A DNA stretch of 50,655 nt from CTSoil-075 sp964292325 (GTDB lineage: Bacteria > Bacillota > Negativicutes > DSM-13327), in the NCBI GenBank assembly GCA_964292325.1, contig CAXYVG010000018.1, positions 1 through 50,655 on the forward strand, read 5' to 3'. The notes below the pieces were generated by a model that did not search any database, was not told the DNA's origin, and saw nothing but the letters and a program-made list of their open reading frames with translations. Shown in pieces: positions 8,348-17,233 of the stretch. The position numbers and the translations under genes were made by a program. The first letter of the stretch is position 1, and the number at the start of each line of letters is the position of its first letter.

Positions 8348-9994
8348 ATGAGTAATGAAGTTTTGAAAGAAAAAGTGGCAGAGTATACTGCCAAAGTCGA
8401 AAAAGCAAGTGCTAAATTTCCGGAGCGTAAAAATTTAGCCTACAACAGATTGTACACTCCAGCAGACCTTGAGGGTATGGATTATCTGCAAGACCTAGGT
8501 TTACCAGGTGCATATCCTTTCACACGCGGTGTACAACCTACTATGTACCGTGGTCGTTTCTGGACTATGCGTATGTATGCTGGTTTCTCTACTGCAGAAG
8601 AATCCAACAAACGGTATCGTTATTTGCTAGAGTCAGGTAGCACAGGCTTATCTTGCGCATTTGACTTACCAACCCAAATTGGTTATGACTCAGATGATGT
8701 TGTTTCTGAAGGCGAAGTAGGTAAAGTTGGTGTAGCTATTGACTCCTTGGCTGATATGGAAATCTTATTTGATCAAATCGATTTAGGAAAAGTTTCCACT
8801 TCTATGACAATCAATGCACCAGCATCCGTTTTGCTTGCTATGTACATAGCTGTTGCTGAAAAAAATGGTGTAAGTGCTGATCAATTAAAAGGTACCATCC
8901 AAAACGATATTCTTAAAGAATATGCTGCTCGTGGTACTTACATTTTCCCTCCTAAACCTTCCATGCGCCTGATTACTAACATTTTTGAATACTGTTCCAA
9001 AAATGTTCCTAACTGGAATACTATCTCTATTTCTGGTTATCATATCCGTGAAGCAGGTTCAACTGCAGCGCAGGAAATTGCTTTCACAATTGCTGATGGT
9101 ATTGCTTATTGCGAAGCTGCAATTAAAGCTGGACTTGATGTTGATGCTTTTGCAGGACGTTTATCTTTCTTCTGGAATGCGCATAACAATGTGCTTGAAG
9201 AAGTAGCTAAATTCCGTGCTTCTCGTCGCGTATGGTCCAAAATCATGAAAGAACGTTTTGGCGCTAAAAACCCTAAATCTTGGATGTTACGTGTTCACAC
9301 GCAAACTGCTGGTTCCATGCTAACTGCACAACAACCTGAAAACAATATTGTTCGTGTTGCATTGCAAACCGCTGCTGCTGTTATGGGCGGTACTCAATCC
9401 TTACATACCAACTCTAAGGATGAGGCATTAGCTCTTCCTACTGAAGATTCAGTACGTGTAGCTCTTCGTACGCAACAAATCGTAGCTTATGAAAGTGGTT
9501 TGGCTGATGTAGTGGATCCTTTAGCAGGATCTTACTATGTAGAAGCTATGACTAATGAAATTGAAGCGGAAGCTTTGAAATACATTGCTAAAATTGATGA
9601 AATCGGTGGCGCTGTTGTGGCTATCGAAGAAGGTTACATTCAAAGAGAAATTCAAGACAGTGCTTACAAATGGCAAAAAGAAGTTGAAAACGATGAGCGT
9701 GTTATCGTCGGTGTCAACAAATTCCAAATCGAAGAAAAACCAGTTGAAGGTTTGCTTCGCGTAGATTCTTCTGTTGGCGAAGGCCAAAAGAAAAAGCTTG
9801 CTAAACTAAGAGCTGAGCGTGATAATGCAGCTGTAAATGCAGCTCTTGCTAAATTGGAAAGTGCTTGTGCTGATGAAGATGTTAACCTTATGCCAGTTAT
9901 CATGGATGCGGTTAAAACTTATGCAACACTTGGTGAAATTTGTGGCGTAATGCGTAAAGTTTTTGGTGAATACCAAGCGCATGCAACACTGTAA
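8348..9994 (+). CDS. Methylmalonyl-CoA mutase, large (catalytic) subunit
   Basis: Catalytic TIM-barrel subunit of the B12-dependent mutase interconverting succinyl-CoA and (R)-methylmalonyl-CoA. It is 548 aa and lacks the C-terminal B12 domain, which is encoded by the next gene, so the enzyme is of the split alpha2-beta2 type seen in archaea and some anaerobes. Residues typical of methylmalonyl-CoA rather than isobutyryl-CoA mutase are visible: Tyr78 in MRMYAGF, Arg195 in EYAARGTYIFPP and His232 in SGYHIREAG. FDLPTQIGYDSD (106-117) is the split-enzyme form of this region. ATG 8348 is 4 bp after the transferase stop, preceded by AAGGAGG. Codon choice is somewhat more biased than in its neighbours, fitting high expression. 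Confidence 0.95.
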   Translation: MSNEVLKEKVAEYTAKVEKASAKFPERKNLAYNRLYTPADLEGMDYLQDLGLPGAYPFTRGVQPTMYRGRFWTMRMYAGFSTAEESNKRYRYLLESGSTGLSCAFDLPTQIGYDSDDVVSEGEVGKVGVAIDSLADMEILFDQIDLGKVSTSMTINAPASVLLAMYIAVAEKNGVSADQLKGTIQNDILKEYAARGTYIFPPKPSMRLITNIFEYCSKNVPNWNTISISGYHIREAGSTAAQEIAFTIADGIAYCEAAIKAGLDVDAFAGRLSFFWNAHNNVLEEVAKFRASRRVWSKIMKERFGAKNPKSWMLRVHTQTAGSMLTAQQPENNIVRVALQTAAAVMGGTQSLHTNSKDEALALPTEDSVRVALRTQQIVAYESGLADVVDPLAGSYYVEAMTNEIEAEALKYIAKIDEIGGAVVAIEEGYIQREIQDSAYKWQKEVENDERVIVGVNKFQIEEKPVEGLLRVDSSVGEGQKKKLAKLRAERDNAAVNAALAKLESACADEDVNLMPVIMDAVKTYATLGEICGVMRKVFGEYQAHATL

Positions 9995-10017
9995 GAAAGG
10001 TAAGAGGAGGAATAACG

Positions 10018-10410
10018 ATGGAAAAACGTGTTAGAATATTAGTAGCAAAACCTGGTCTAGACGGACATGATCGTGGAGCGAAGGTAGTAGCTCGCGCATT
10101 ACGTGACGGTGGATTTGAGGTTATATATACAGGACTTCGTCAAACCCCAGAACAAATTGCTGAAGCTGCACTACAAGAAGATGTAAATGTAATTGCTCTT
10201 AGCTTATTATCAGGAGCTCATAATCATTTATTCCCACGCATTGTTGAATTAATTCGTGGAAAAGGAATGAACGATGTTTTAATAATTGGCGGTGGTGTTA
10301 TTCCTGATTCAGATATACCTTCTCTTAAAGCAGCTGGTATTGCTGAAGTCTTTACACCTGGTACACCAACGACTGACATTATTGACTACATTAATGCAAA
10401 CGCAAAATAA
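10018..10410 (+). CDS. Methylmalonyl-CoA mutase, small (cobalamin-binding) subunit
   Basis: A 130-aa stand-alone B12-binding domain that carries adenosylcobalamin for the large subunit. The DxHxxG motif is intact (Asp15, His17, Gly20 in DGHDRG), with His17 as the expected lower axial cobalt ligand. The conserved later motifs SLLSGAH and IIGGGVIP complete the Rossmann-like fold. The gene lies 23 bp after the large subunit with GGAGG before ATG 10018. Together they form the heterodimeric mutase. Confidence 0.96.
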   Translation: MEKRVRILVAKPGLDGHDRGAKVVARALRDGGFEVIYTGLRQTPEQIAEAALQEDVNVIALSLLSGAHNHLFPRIVELIRGKGMNDVLIIGGGVIPDSDIPSLKAAGIAEVFTPGTPTTDIIDYINANAK

Positions 10411-10478
10411 AAAATGTATCTGTGTGCTATGATTTCTTATTGTGTAAGAGAGAATAGTTGCATAAGGTGGTGCAAAAG

Positions 10479-11417
10479 ATGAACATTGCAGAAGAATTAT
10501 TAGCAGGTTCTCGGTTGGCCTTGTCTCGCGCTATTACAGCAGTGGAAAATGAGTATGATGATGCAGTAGATATTATGCAAAAGTTATATGCTCATACCGG
10601 TAATGCCCATGTAATTGGCATTACCGGCCCACCAGGGGCAGGCAAGAGTACATTAACTGATAAATTAGCAAAAAACTATCGCAAACAAGGGAAAACGGTT
10701 GGTATTATTGCAATTGATCCTACTAGTCCTTTTTCTGGAGGTGCGATTTTAGGTGATCGCATTCGAATGAACGATTTGACACTAGATGAAGGTGTTTTTA
10801 TTCGTAGCATGGGTACAAGAGGTAGTTTAGGTGGTTTATCTCGTAAAACTGCTGAAGCTATTAAAATTATGGATGCTTCAGGTAAAGATGTGATTTTAGT
10901 TGAAACCGTCGGTGTGGGACAGTCAGAAATCGATATTGTTAAAACCGCTGATACTACCTTGGTTGTATTAGTACCTGGACTCGGTGATGATATTCAAGCT
11001 ATTAAGGCTGGTATATTAGAAATTGGTGATATTTTTGCCATCAATAAGGCTGATTATGACGGTGTAAATCGTCTTAATACAGAACTGGAAATGATGCTAG
11101 ATTTGAACCAACAGCAAACTGCTTGGCGTCCGCCAATTCAACGCGTGATTGCTAACCGTGATGAAGGTATTAGTGAATTAGTAGAAGCTATTTCAAAGCA
11201 AATTGCTCAGTCAAAGGAATCGGGTCAATTTATCAAACGTCGTACAGAACGTACTCGTACGGAATTGTTGGTAATGCTTGATGAACAGCTTGGGCGATAT
11301 GTGAGAAAACAATTATCAGTAGATGGAAAAATTGATAAACTGGTGGCGGATGTAGAAAGTCGCGCTAAAAATCCATATGCTGTTGTGAATGATATAATGG
11401 CAAGTGTTTTGCGCTAA
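10479..11417 (+). CDS. meaB: Methylmalonyl-CoA mutase-associated GTPase (MeaB/ArgK family)
   Basis: G3E-type GTPase that protects methylmalonyl-CoA mutase from inactivation and gates cofactor loading and repair. The P-loop GPPGAGKS is at residues 50-57, followed by the family block AIDPTSPFSGGAILGDRIRM and by NKAD for guanine recognition. I place the start at ATG 10479 because AAGGTGG lies at 10464-10470; a TTG at 10458 would put the ribosome site inside the gene. The length is 312 aa, normal for MeaB. Its position directly after the mutase subunits supports the assignment. Older annotations call this family ArgK (arginine transport kinase), which does not fit here. Confidence 0.94.
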   Translation: MNIAEELLAGSRLALSRAITAVENEYDDAVDIMQKLYAHTGNAHVIGITGPPGAGKSTLTDKLAKNYRKQGKTVGIIAIDPTSPFSGGAILGDRIRMNDLTLDEGVFIRSMGTRGSLGGLSRKTAEAIKIMDASGKDVILVETVGVGQSEIDIVKTADTTLVVLVPGLGDDIQAIKAGILEIGDIFAINKADYDGVNRLNTELEMMLDLNQQQTAWRPPIQRVIANRDEGISELVEAISKQIAQSKESGQFIKRRTERTRTELLVMLDEQLGRYVRKQLSVDGKIDKLVADVESRAKNPYAVVNDIMASVLR

Positions 11418-11439
11418 TTGTTATAGGGGGGACTTTAAA

Positions 11440-11853
11440 TTGTTTAAAACATTAAAAGTAGATCATATTGGTATTGCTGTAAAAGATTTAGAGCAAGCTA
11501 AAAAATTCTATACTGAAATGCTTGGTATGCAAGCTTCCGGTGAAGAAGTAGTAGAAAGCCAACAAGTAAAAGTTTGCTTTATTCCTTGTGGAGATAGTGA
11601 AATTGAATTATTAGAATCCACTTCTCCAGAAGGTCCTATTGCTAAATTTATCGCTAAAAATGGTGATAGAGAAGGAATTCAACATATTGCTATAGGCGTA
11701 GATAATATCGTAGCTACTATAGCTGATCTTAAAGCAAAAGGTGTCCGCATGATCGATGAGGCACCACGTTATGGTGCAGGCGGATCGGATATTGCTTTTG
11801 TACATCCTAAATCAACTGGTGGCGTTTTAGTCGAATTATCTCAACGTAAATAA
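11440..11853 (+). CDS. mce: Methylmalonyl-CoA epimerase
   Basis: Glyoxalase/VOC-fold metalloenzyme that interconverts (R)- and (S)-methylmalonyl-CoA, linking the mutase (R form) to the carboxyltransferase (S form). The start is TTG 11440, 8 nt after the run AGGGGGGA, giving 137 aa. The longer frame from 11404 overlaps meaB and adds unrelated residues. The metal-binding pattern is visible: His9 in VDHIGIAV, a histidine in QHIAIGV and a late glutamate in VLVELSQ. It sits between meaB and mmdA in the same pathway order as other propionate-forming Firmicutes. Confidence 0.94.
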   Translation: MFKTLKVDHIGIAVKDLEQAKKFYTEMLGMQASGEEVVESQQVKVCFIPCGDSEIELLESTSPEGPIAKFIAKNGDREGIQHIAIGVDNIVATIADLKAKGVRMIDEAPRYGAGGSDIAFVHPKSTGGVLVELSQRK

Positions 11854-12083
11854 GTGAATCATCATATAGCAAAACATGGAAATGCAAGGTGCGAATTGCT
11901 CAGAGTGAAGAGGTAAGGGATCACATTGTTGGTCTCTAGTAGTAGTGCCCTTAACAAGAGTTTTGCCCGTTACTATGCAAAATACTGTTTTGTAAAAAAT
12001 AATATGATGTATATAATTACAAGTTATTGCAAAATATAGATTCTTACTATATAGTGATAGTGGAATCTAGTTGGAGGTGTAAA
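11854..12083 (+). other. 230-nt mce-mmdA spacer with possible folded RNA leader
   Basis: This spacer is much longer than others in the operon. It can form a closing helix GCAAAAC (11869-11875) with GTTTTGC (11960-11966) and an internal helix TAAGGG (11914-11919) with CCCTTA (11948-11953). I do not recognise a known riboswitch class, and no T-run follows. A separate promoter for mmdA in the A/T-rich second half is possible. The mmdA ribosome site GGAGGT is at 12073-12078. Confidence 0.3.
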
Positions 12084-13613
12084 ATGGCTACAGTTCAAGA
12101 AAAAATTGAAACTTTGAAGGCAAAGCAGGAAAAAATAAAGCTGGGTGGCGGTCAAAAACGTATTGACAAACAACATGCCAATGGCAAACTAACTGCACGT
12201 GAACGTGTAGAAAAATTGCTTGATCCTAATACGTTTGTGGAACTGGACCAGTTTGTTACACATCGTTGTGTGAACTTTGACATGGGAAAAGTATCAGCAC
12301 CAGGTGAAGGTGTTGTTACTGGTTATGGTACTGTTAATGGACGTTTAGTGTATGTATTTGCTCAAGATTTCACAGTAATTGGTGGATCTTTAGGAGAAAT
12401 GCATGCTGCTAAAATCGTTAAAGTACAAAAACTAGCCATGAAAATGGGTGCACCAATCATTGGAATTAATGATTCTGGTGGAGCACGTATTCAAGAAGCT
12501 GTTGATGCATTGTCTGGTTATGGAAAAATTTTCTATGAGAATACAATCGCATCAGGGGTTATTCCACAGATTTCCGTTATTATGGGACCATGCGCTGGTG
12601 GTGCAGTGTATTCACCTGCATTGACTGACTTTATCTATATGGTAAAGAAGACAAGCCAGATGTTTATCACTGGTCCACAAGTTATTAAGTCAGTTACTGG
12701 CGAAGAAGTTACAGCTGAAACACTAGGTGGGGCAATGACTCACAATACAACTTCAGGTGTTGCTCACTTTGTTGCAGAAAATGATGATGATTGCTTGGAA
12801 CAAATACGGTATTTGCTGGCTTTCTTGCCTAGCAATAATCTGGAAGGCTCTCCAGTAGCATCTTGTACAGATGATATTAATCGTATGGATGAATCCTTAA
12901 ATACGTTGTTACCTGATAATCCTAACCAACCATACAATATGAAAGATGTTATTACTTCGATTGTTGATGATGGTGAGTTCTATGAAGTACAACCGTATTT
13001 CGCGCAAAATATGATTACTTGTTTTGCACGTTTTGATGGTCAATCCGTAGGTATCATTGCCAATCAGCCATCTGTTATGGCAGGATGCCTTGATGTTGAT
13101 GCATCAGATAAATCTGCACGCTTTATTAGATTCTGCGATGCTTTTAACATTCCATTACTTAATTTGGTTGATGTTCCAGGTTTCTTACCTGGCGTAAGTC
13201 AAGAGTATGGTGGTATTATTCGTCATGGTGCGAAAATGTTATATGCATATTCAGAAGCTACTGTACCTAAAATTACAGTAATTACTCGTAAAGCATATGG
13301 TGGTTCTTATTTGGCTATGTGTTCTCAAGATTTAGGTGCTGACCAGGTAATGGCTTGGCCAACTTCTGAGATCGCAGTTATGGGACCTGCTGGTGCTGCT
13401 AACATCATCTTCCGTGGAGATCCTGATGTAAAAGCTAAGACTGAACAATATATAGACGAATTTGCCACTCCATATAAAGCAGCTGAGCGTGGTTTTGTGG
13501 ATCAGGTTATTGAACCTAAAGAAACTAGACCTCGTATCATTACTGCATTAAGTATGCTTGCTAGCAAGCGTGAACAAAGACCACAGAAGAAACATGGCAA
13601 TATTCCGCTATAA
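12084..13613 (+). CDS. mmdA: Methylmalonyl-CoA decarboxylase alpha / acyl-CoA carboxyltransferase subunit
   Basis: Carboxyltransferase that moves CO2 between methylmalonyl-CoA and biotin on the carrier encoded two genes downstream. It has the two crotonase-like halves of the propionyl-CoA carboxylase beta family, with GGSLGEMHAAK and GPCAGGAVYSP in the N-terminal half and GIIRHGAKMLYAYSEATVPK in the C-terminal half. Start ATG 12084 follows GGAGGT at 12073-12078 and gives 509 aa, the usual MmdA length; upstream in-frame sequence to 12027 is not needed. The cluster lacks the membrane beta subunit of the Na+-pumping decarboxylase, so the protein could serve either that enzyme, with the beta subunit encoded elsewhere, or a transcarboxylase of the Propionibacterium 12S type. 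Confidence 0.92.
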   Translation: MATVQEKIETLKAKQEKIKLGGGQKRIDKQHANGKLTARERVEKLLDPNTFVELDQFVTHRCVNFDMGKVSAPGEGVVTGYGTVNGRLVYVFAQDFTVIGGSLGEMHAAKIVKVQKLAMKMGAPIIGINDSGGARIQEAVDALSGYGKIFYENTIASGVIPQISVIMGPCAGGAVYSPALTDFIYMVKKTSQMFITGPQVIKSVTGEEVTAETLGGAMTHNTTSGVAHFVAENDDDCLEQIRYLLAFLPSNNLEGSPVASCTDDINRMDESLNTLLPDNPNQPYNMKDVITSIVDDGEFYEVQPYFAQNMITCFARFDGQSVGIIANQPSVMAGCLDVDASDKSARFIRFCDAFNIPLLNLVDVPGFLPGVSQEYGGIIRHGAKMLYAYSEATVPKITVITRKAYGGSYLAMCSQDLGADQVMAWPTSEIAVMGPAGAANIIFRGDPDVKAKTEQYIDEFATPYKAAERGFVDQVIEPKETRPRIITALSMLASKREQRPQKKHGNIPL

Positions 13614-13630
13614 GGAAGGTGTGGACTAGT

Positions 13631-13780
13631 ATGAAAATCGATGCAAAAGGTATTGGGCCAGAAGTGTTAGCAGTGATTACTGCCGCTGTTTATCAAATGA
13701 TAGGTAGTGCTAGCTTTAAGGCTGTAAAAATCAGACGTGACAGCGATTTATGGACTAACGCTGGTCGCAAAAACGCATAA
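13631..13780 (+). CDS. mmdE: Small methylmalonyl-CoA decarboxylase epsilon-like subunit (49 aa)
   Basis: A short gene of 49 codons between mmdA and the biotin carrier. It begins with ATG 13631 behind GGAAGGTG and ends with TAA 13778-13780. The protein starts MKIDAKGIGPEVLAVITAA and ends with LWTNAGRKNA. A C-terminal Trp-x-x-Ala-Gly-Arg pattern is characteristic of the OadG/MmdD/MmdE small-subunit group. It lacks the long N-terminal membrane helix expected of a delta subunit (MmdD/OadG), so it resembles the epsilon subunit of the Veillonella enzyme, which stabilises the complex. The gene symbol rests on position and this tail. Confidence 0.7.
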   Translation: MKIDAKGIGPEVLAVITAAVYQMIGSASFKAVKIRRDSDLWTNAGRKNA

Positions 13781-13818
13781 GTATAAATAATAATATAAAT
13801 ATTTTGGAGGTATATGCA

Positions 13819-14202
13819 ATGAAGAAATTTAACATAACTGTAAATGGTGCTACATATCAGGTTGAGGTTGAAGAAGTAAGTGCTGCTCCTGTAGCTGCTA
13901 AAGCTGCTGCTGCTCCTGGTCCTCCTGCCCCTAAGGCTGCTGCTCCTAAAGCTGCTGCTGCTCCTGCTCCTGCTGAAGTAGGCGCTGGTGATACTGCTGT
14001 TGCTTCCCCAATGCCTGGCAAAATTATTAAAGTTTTGGTTGAAGCTGGTAAAGCAGTGAAAAAAGGCGATGTTCTTATGATTCTAGAAGCTATGAAAATG
14101 CAAAATGAAATCACTGCTCCTGTTGATGGTACTATCAAATCCGTTAATGCAGCAGCTGACCAAGGCGTAAAAACAAACGATATCTTAGCTGTTATTAAGT
14201 AA
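13819..14202 (+). CDS. mmdC: Biotin carboxyl carrier subunit of methylmalonyl-CoA decarboxylase/transcarboxylase
   Basis: Biotinyl protein of 127 aa carrying CO2 for MmdA. The N-terminal 22 or so residues are followed by a flexible Ala/Pro-rich linker (about 25-55) and a C-terminal biotinyl domain with the modification site EAMKM, Lys93, which is 34 residues from the C-terminus as in the family. Start ATG 13819 is placed by GGAGG at 13806-13810; the in-frame ATG 15 nt upstream lies too close to it. A strong terminator follows at 14216-14256, ending the operon. Biotin must be attached by a BirA-type ligase encoded elsewhere. Confidence 0.95.
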   Translation: MKKFNITVNGATYQVEVEEVSAAPVAAKAAAAPGPPAPKAAAPKAAAAPAPAEVGAGDTAVASPMPGKIIKVLVEAGKAVKKGDVLMILEAMKMQNEITAPVDGTIKSVNAAADQGVKTNDILAVIK

Positions 14203-14215
14203 GATCGTTTTTTAA

Positions 14216-14256
14216 GAAGCCGTACAGTTTTTTTAAAACTGTACGGCTTCTTTTTG
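14216..14256 (+). terminator. Rho-independent terminator after mmdC
   Basis: A perfect stem GAAGCCGTACAGTTT (14216-14230) with AAACTGTACGGCTTC (14236-14250) is followed by TTTTT. It closes the rex-to-mmdC cluster. Confidence 0.95.
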
Positions 14257-14443
14257 CGTTATTAATAATATATAGAAAGTACTAAGAAATATAATGGGAA
14301 TATTGATACAAATAGTACAATATAAAGTGAAAAAAGTAACTGTTTAATAAGGGGATAGACGTGTTGACAGACCATAATTGACTGGTGTAGAGTAAGAGCA
14401 TGATATATATATCTTATACGAATGATTAGAGAAAGGAGCGTCT

Positions 14444-14869
14444 ATGGATAAGCAACAAGAGGGCATTGTTCTGGAAGTGATTGCAGGTAATTTGGCAAAA
14501 GTAAAGACAAGTCGCCACAATGACTGTGAAAACTGTGGTGCTTGTCCAGGTAATTCGGCAATCGTGCTGGAAGCTCGAAATGACATAGGCGCGAAACCGG
14601 GTCAAAGAGTAGCTGTTGAAGTGCGGGAAATCAATATGCTTAAAGCGGCTTTTATTGTCTATATACTACCGCTAATCAACACATTTATTGGTGCGGTGAC
14701 AGGTGGAATGTTAGCTGAACGACTACTAGTTAGTGATCTTTTGTGGGCCCAAATAGTAGGCGGCATCGTCGGATTTTCTTTATCAATAATTTATATTAAG
14801 TTTTTTGATTCGGCTGCGAGAATGGACGTGAAGATGCAACCTATTATTGTGCGCATCTTATCACAGTAG
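14444..14869 (+). CDS. rseC: SoxR-reducing system protein RseC family
   Basis: A 141-aa protein with a cytoplasmic N-terminal cysteine cluster (C-x2-C-x2-C in CENCGACPG, around residues 28-34) and two membrane segments (about 67-88 and 95-120), the layout of the RseC/MucC family. In other bacteria RseC is linked to Rnf/Rsx complexes that reduce SoxR or exchange electrons; here it stands directly before rnfC, which supports a role with Rnf. ATG 14444 has AAAGGAG upstream. A TTGACA at 14364-14369 could be the -35 of an operon promoter, but its -10 match is weak. Confidence 0.85.
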   Translation: MDKQQEGIVLEVIAGNLAKVKTSRHNDCENCGACPGNSAIVLEARNDIGAKPGQRVAVEVREINMLKAAFIVYILPLINTFIGAVTGGMLAERLLVSDLLWAQIVGGIVGFSLSIIYIKFFDSAARMDVKMQPIIVRILSQ

Positions 14870-14909
14870 AAAAAAAGATATTTTAGTTAGTTTTAGAAGG
14901 GGTGAAATT

Positions 14910-16232
14910 ATGGCAAAAAGCTTTCGTGGGGGTGTACATCCTGACGACCGAAAGAGGTATACGGCAAGCAAAGAGATTCAAGTTGCTCCGATACCTGAAA
15001 AAGTCATTATTCCTGTAAGACAACATATTGGTGCACCGTGTTCACCAATTGTAGCGGTTGGCGATTTGGTAAAAAAAGGACAGGTGATTGCTGAGGCACA
15101 AGCTTTCGTTTCAAGTCCTATCCATGCTTCTACATCTGGTAAAGTAGTTGCCATTACGGAATATCCACATCCAGTATTTGGTGCATGTATAGCGATTGTC
15201 ATTGAAAGTGATGGGCAAGATGAATGGGTAGAGGGTCTACCACTCAGTCGTAATTGGAAAAATATCGAAGCATCTGAAATGAAAGAAATAATTCGTCAAA
15301 GTGGTATGGTTGGTATGGGAGGAGCAACATTTCCTACTCATATAAAAATGGCACCGCCGAAAGAAAAACCAATTCATACTTTTATTTTAAATGGGGCAGA
15401 ATGTGAGCCTTTTTTGACGGCTGATCATCGGGTAATGTTAGAACAGTCAGAGAGAATCGTGACTGGTATGCAAATTGTCATGAAAGTATTAGGTGTCCAT
15501 AAAGGATATATAGGGATAGAAGACAATAAACCAGATGCCATTGCTGCTATGAATAAAGCTTGTAGTGGGATCAATAGTCTAGAAGTAGTACCATTACAAA
15601 CGAAGTACCCACAGGGCGCTGAAAAAACATTGATCAGTGTCATTTGTGGTACCGATGTACCAAGTGGCGGTCTACCGATGGATGTAGGGGTAGTGGTACA
15701 AAATGTGGGTACTGTCGTAGCCATTGCAGATGCAGTGGAAAAAGGCATTCCACTAATTGAGCGGGTCACTACTGTTACTGGTGGTGCAGTAGCAGAACCT
15801 AAAAATGTATTATTTCGAATTGGTACCACCTTTGCTGCAGCAGTAGAGCTATGTGGCGGATTTACCAAGCAGCCTATGAAGGTTATCATGGGTGGACCTA
15901 TGATGGGTATGGCACAACGTACTCTTGATGTACCGATTATTAAAGGAACATCAGGTATTTTGGCCTTAAGTGAAGCAGAGGTAAATATTGGCCCAGAGCG
16001 TCCTTGTATTCGTTGTGGTCGTTGTGTTGAGGCATGTCCGATGGGACTTGTACCAAGTATGCTGAGTATACTCGCTGAACACGGTGCATATGCGGTAGCG
16101 AAAGAAAATTATGATTTACTAGACTGCGTTGAATGTGGTTCGTGTGTGTATGTATGTCCAGCAAAACGCAATATTGTTCATTATGTCAAATTGTCCAAAG
16201 CACAAAATGCAGCAATGGCGGCAAAAAAATAA
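14910..16232 (+). CDS. rnfC: Rnf electron transport complex subunit RnfC
   Basis: Peripheral NADH-interacting Fe-S flavoprotein of the Rnf ferredoxin:NAD+ oxidoreductase. Two ferredoxin-type motifs near the C-terminus, CIRCGRCVEACP and CVECGSCVYVCP, would bind two [4Fe-4S] clusters. The central part has the NuoF-like FMN/NADH fold with GMGGATFPTH and NGAECEPFLTADH. Start ATG 14910 follows AAGGGGTG; the longer frame from 14847 overlaps the rseC gene. At 440 aa the length is normal. It is the first of six adjacent rnf genes. Confidence 0.96.
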   Translation: MAKSFRGGVHPDDRKRYTASKEIQVAPIPEKVIIPVRQHIGAPCSPIVAVGDLVKKGQVIAEAQAFVSSPIHASTSGKVVAITEYPHPVFGACIAIVIESDGQDEWVEGLPLSRNWKNIEASEMKEIIRQSGMVGMGGATFPTHIKMAPPKEKPIHTFILNGAECEPFLTADHRVMLEQSERIVTGMQIVMKVLGVHKGYIGIEDNKPDAIAAMNKACSGINSLEVVPLQTKYPQGAEKTLISVICGTDVPSGGLPMDVGVVVQNVGTVVAIADAVEKGIPLIERVTTVTGGAVAEPKNVLFRIGTTFAAAVELCGGFTKQPMKVIMGGPMMGMAQRTLDVPIIKGTSGILALSEAEVNIGPERPCIRCGRCVEACPMGLVPSMLSILAEHGAYAVAKENYDLLDCVECGSCVYVCPAKRNIVHYVKLSKAQNAAMAAKK

Positions 16233-16244
16233 GGAGGTGGCGGT

Positions 16245-17228
16245 ATGAGCACAGAAACAAAAATAGAAATTGAACAACTTACGGTTTCGGCATCACCCCA
16301 CATCCGGTGTGACGAATCCATCTCAAAAATTATGTGGAGTGTGAATGCAGCGCTTGCACCTGCAGCACTTTTTTCAATTTATAACTTTGGAATGCCTGCT
16401 TTTTTTAATATCCTTCTTTGCGTGATTGCCTGTGTGGCAACCGAGTACTTGATTTTAAAATGGCAGGATAAACCTATGGTTGTGAATGATGGTAGTGCAT
16501 TTCTAACTGGCTTATTACTGGCAATGAATATTCCAGCAACACTACCTTGGTATATGCCAATAGCTGGATCGGTTTTTGCGATTGGTATTGCAAAACATAC
16601 AATGGGTGGTATAGGGTTTAATATTTTCAATCCTGCTCTGATTGGGCGTGCATTTATTCTTGCATCATGGCCAATTGCAATGACTACTTGGCCAATTTCT
16701 AGTGATATGATTGGTAAAGTCGATGCATTGACAACGGCCACACCACTGGGCATTTTAAAACAACAAGGGTATCAAAATTTAATAGAACATTTTGGCGATC
16801 ATGCTACGATGTATAAGTCACTCTTGTTAGGTACACGTCCTGGTAGTATGGGAGAAACTTCAGCACTATTATTGATACTCGGTGGTATTTATCTGATTTA
16901 TAAAGGATATGTAAAGTGGCAAATGCCTGTTTTGATGATTGGTACGGTAGGTATTTTGACGGCTGCCTTTGGTGGCGATCCTTTTCTTCATATGATGTCT
17001 GGTGGCCTTATTCTCGGTGCTTTCTACATGGCGACTGATATGGTAACGATTCCAATTACCTTGAAAGGTCAGATCATTTTTGCAATAGGAGCTGGTGCTC
17101 TTACAGTTCTGATTCGTTTACAGGGAGGGTATCCTGAAGGTGTATGTTATGCAATTTTATTAATGAATTGTGTCACTCCTCTAATTGATCGTTTGGTGAA
17201 ACCTCGAAAATATGGTACAGGGAGGTAA
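16245..17228 (+). CDS. rnfD: Rnf complex subunit RnfD
   Basis: Integral membrane flavoprotein of Rnf with about eight to ten hydrophobic segments in 327 aa. The motif TTATPLG at residues 163-169 corresponds to the site where FMN is linked covalently through a threonine, probably Thr166. The N-terminal region SPHIRCDESISKIMW is typical of RnfD/NqrB. It lies 12 bp after rnfC, with GGAGG before ATG 16245. Confidence 0.96.
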   Translation: MSTETKIEIEQLTVSASPHIRCDESISKIMWSVNAALAPAALFSIYNFGMPAFFNILLCVIACVATEYLILKWQDKPMVVNDGSAFLTGLLLAMNIPATLPWYMPIAGSVFAIGIAKHTMGGIGFNIFNPALIGRAFILASWPIAMTTWPISSDMIGKVDALTTATPLGILKQQGYQNLIEHFGDHATMYKSLLLGTRPGSMGETSALLLILGGIYLIYKGYVKWQMPVLMIGTVGILTAAFGGDPFLHMMSGGLILGAFYMATDMVTIPITLKGQIIFAIGAGALTVLIRLQGGYPEGVCYAILLMNCVTPLIDRLVKPRKYGTGR

Positions 17229-17233
17229 GAGTG

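Noticed and set aside
15425..15889. 154-aa minus-strand frame inside rnfC
   Set aside because: Antisense shadow of a well conserved gene, low-complexity Thr/Ser/Ile-rich product, no ribosome site.
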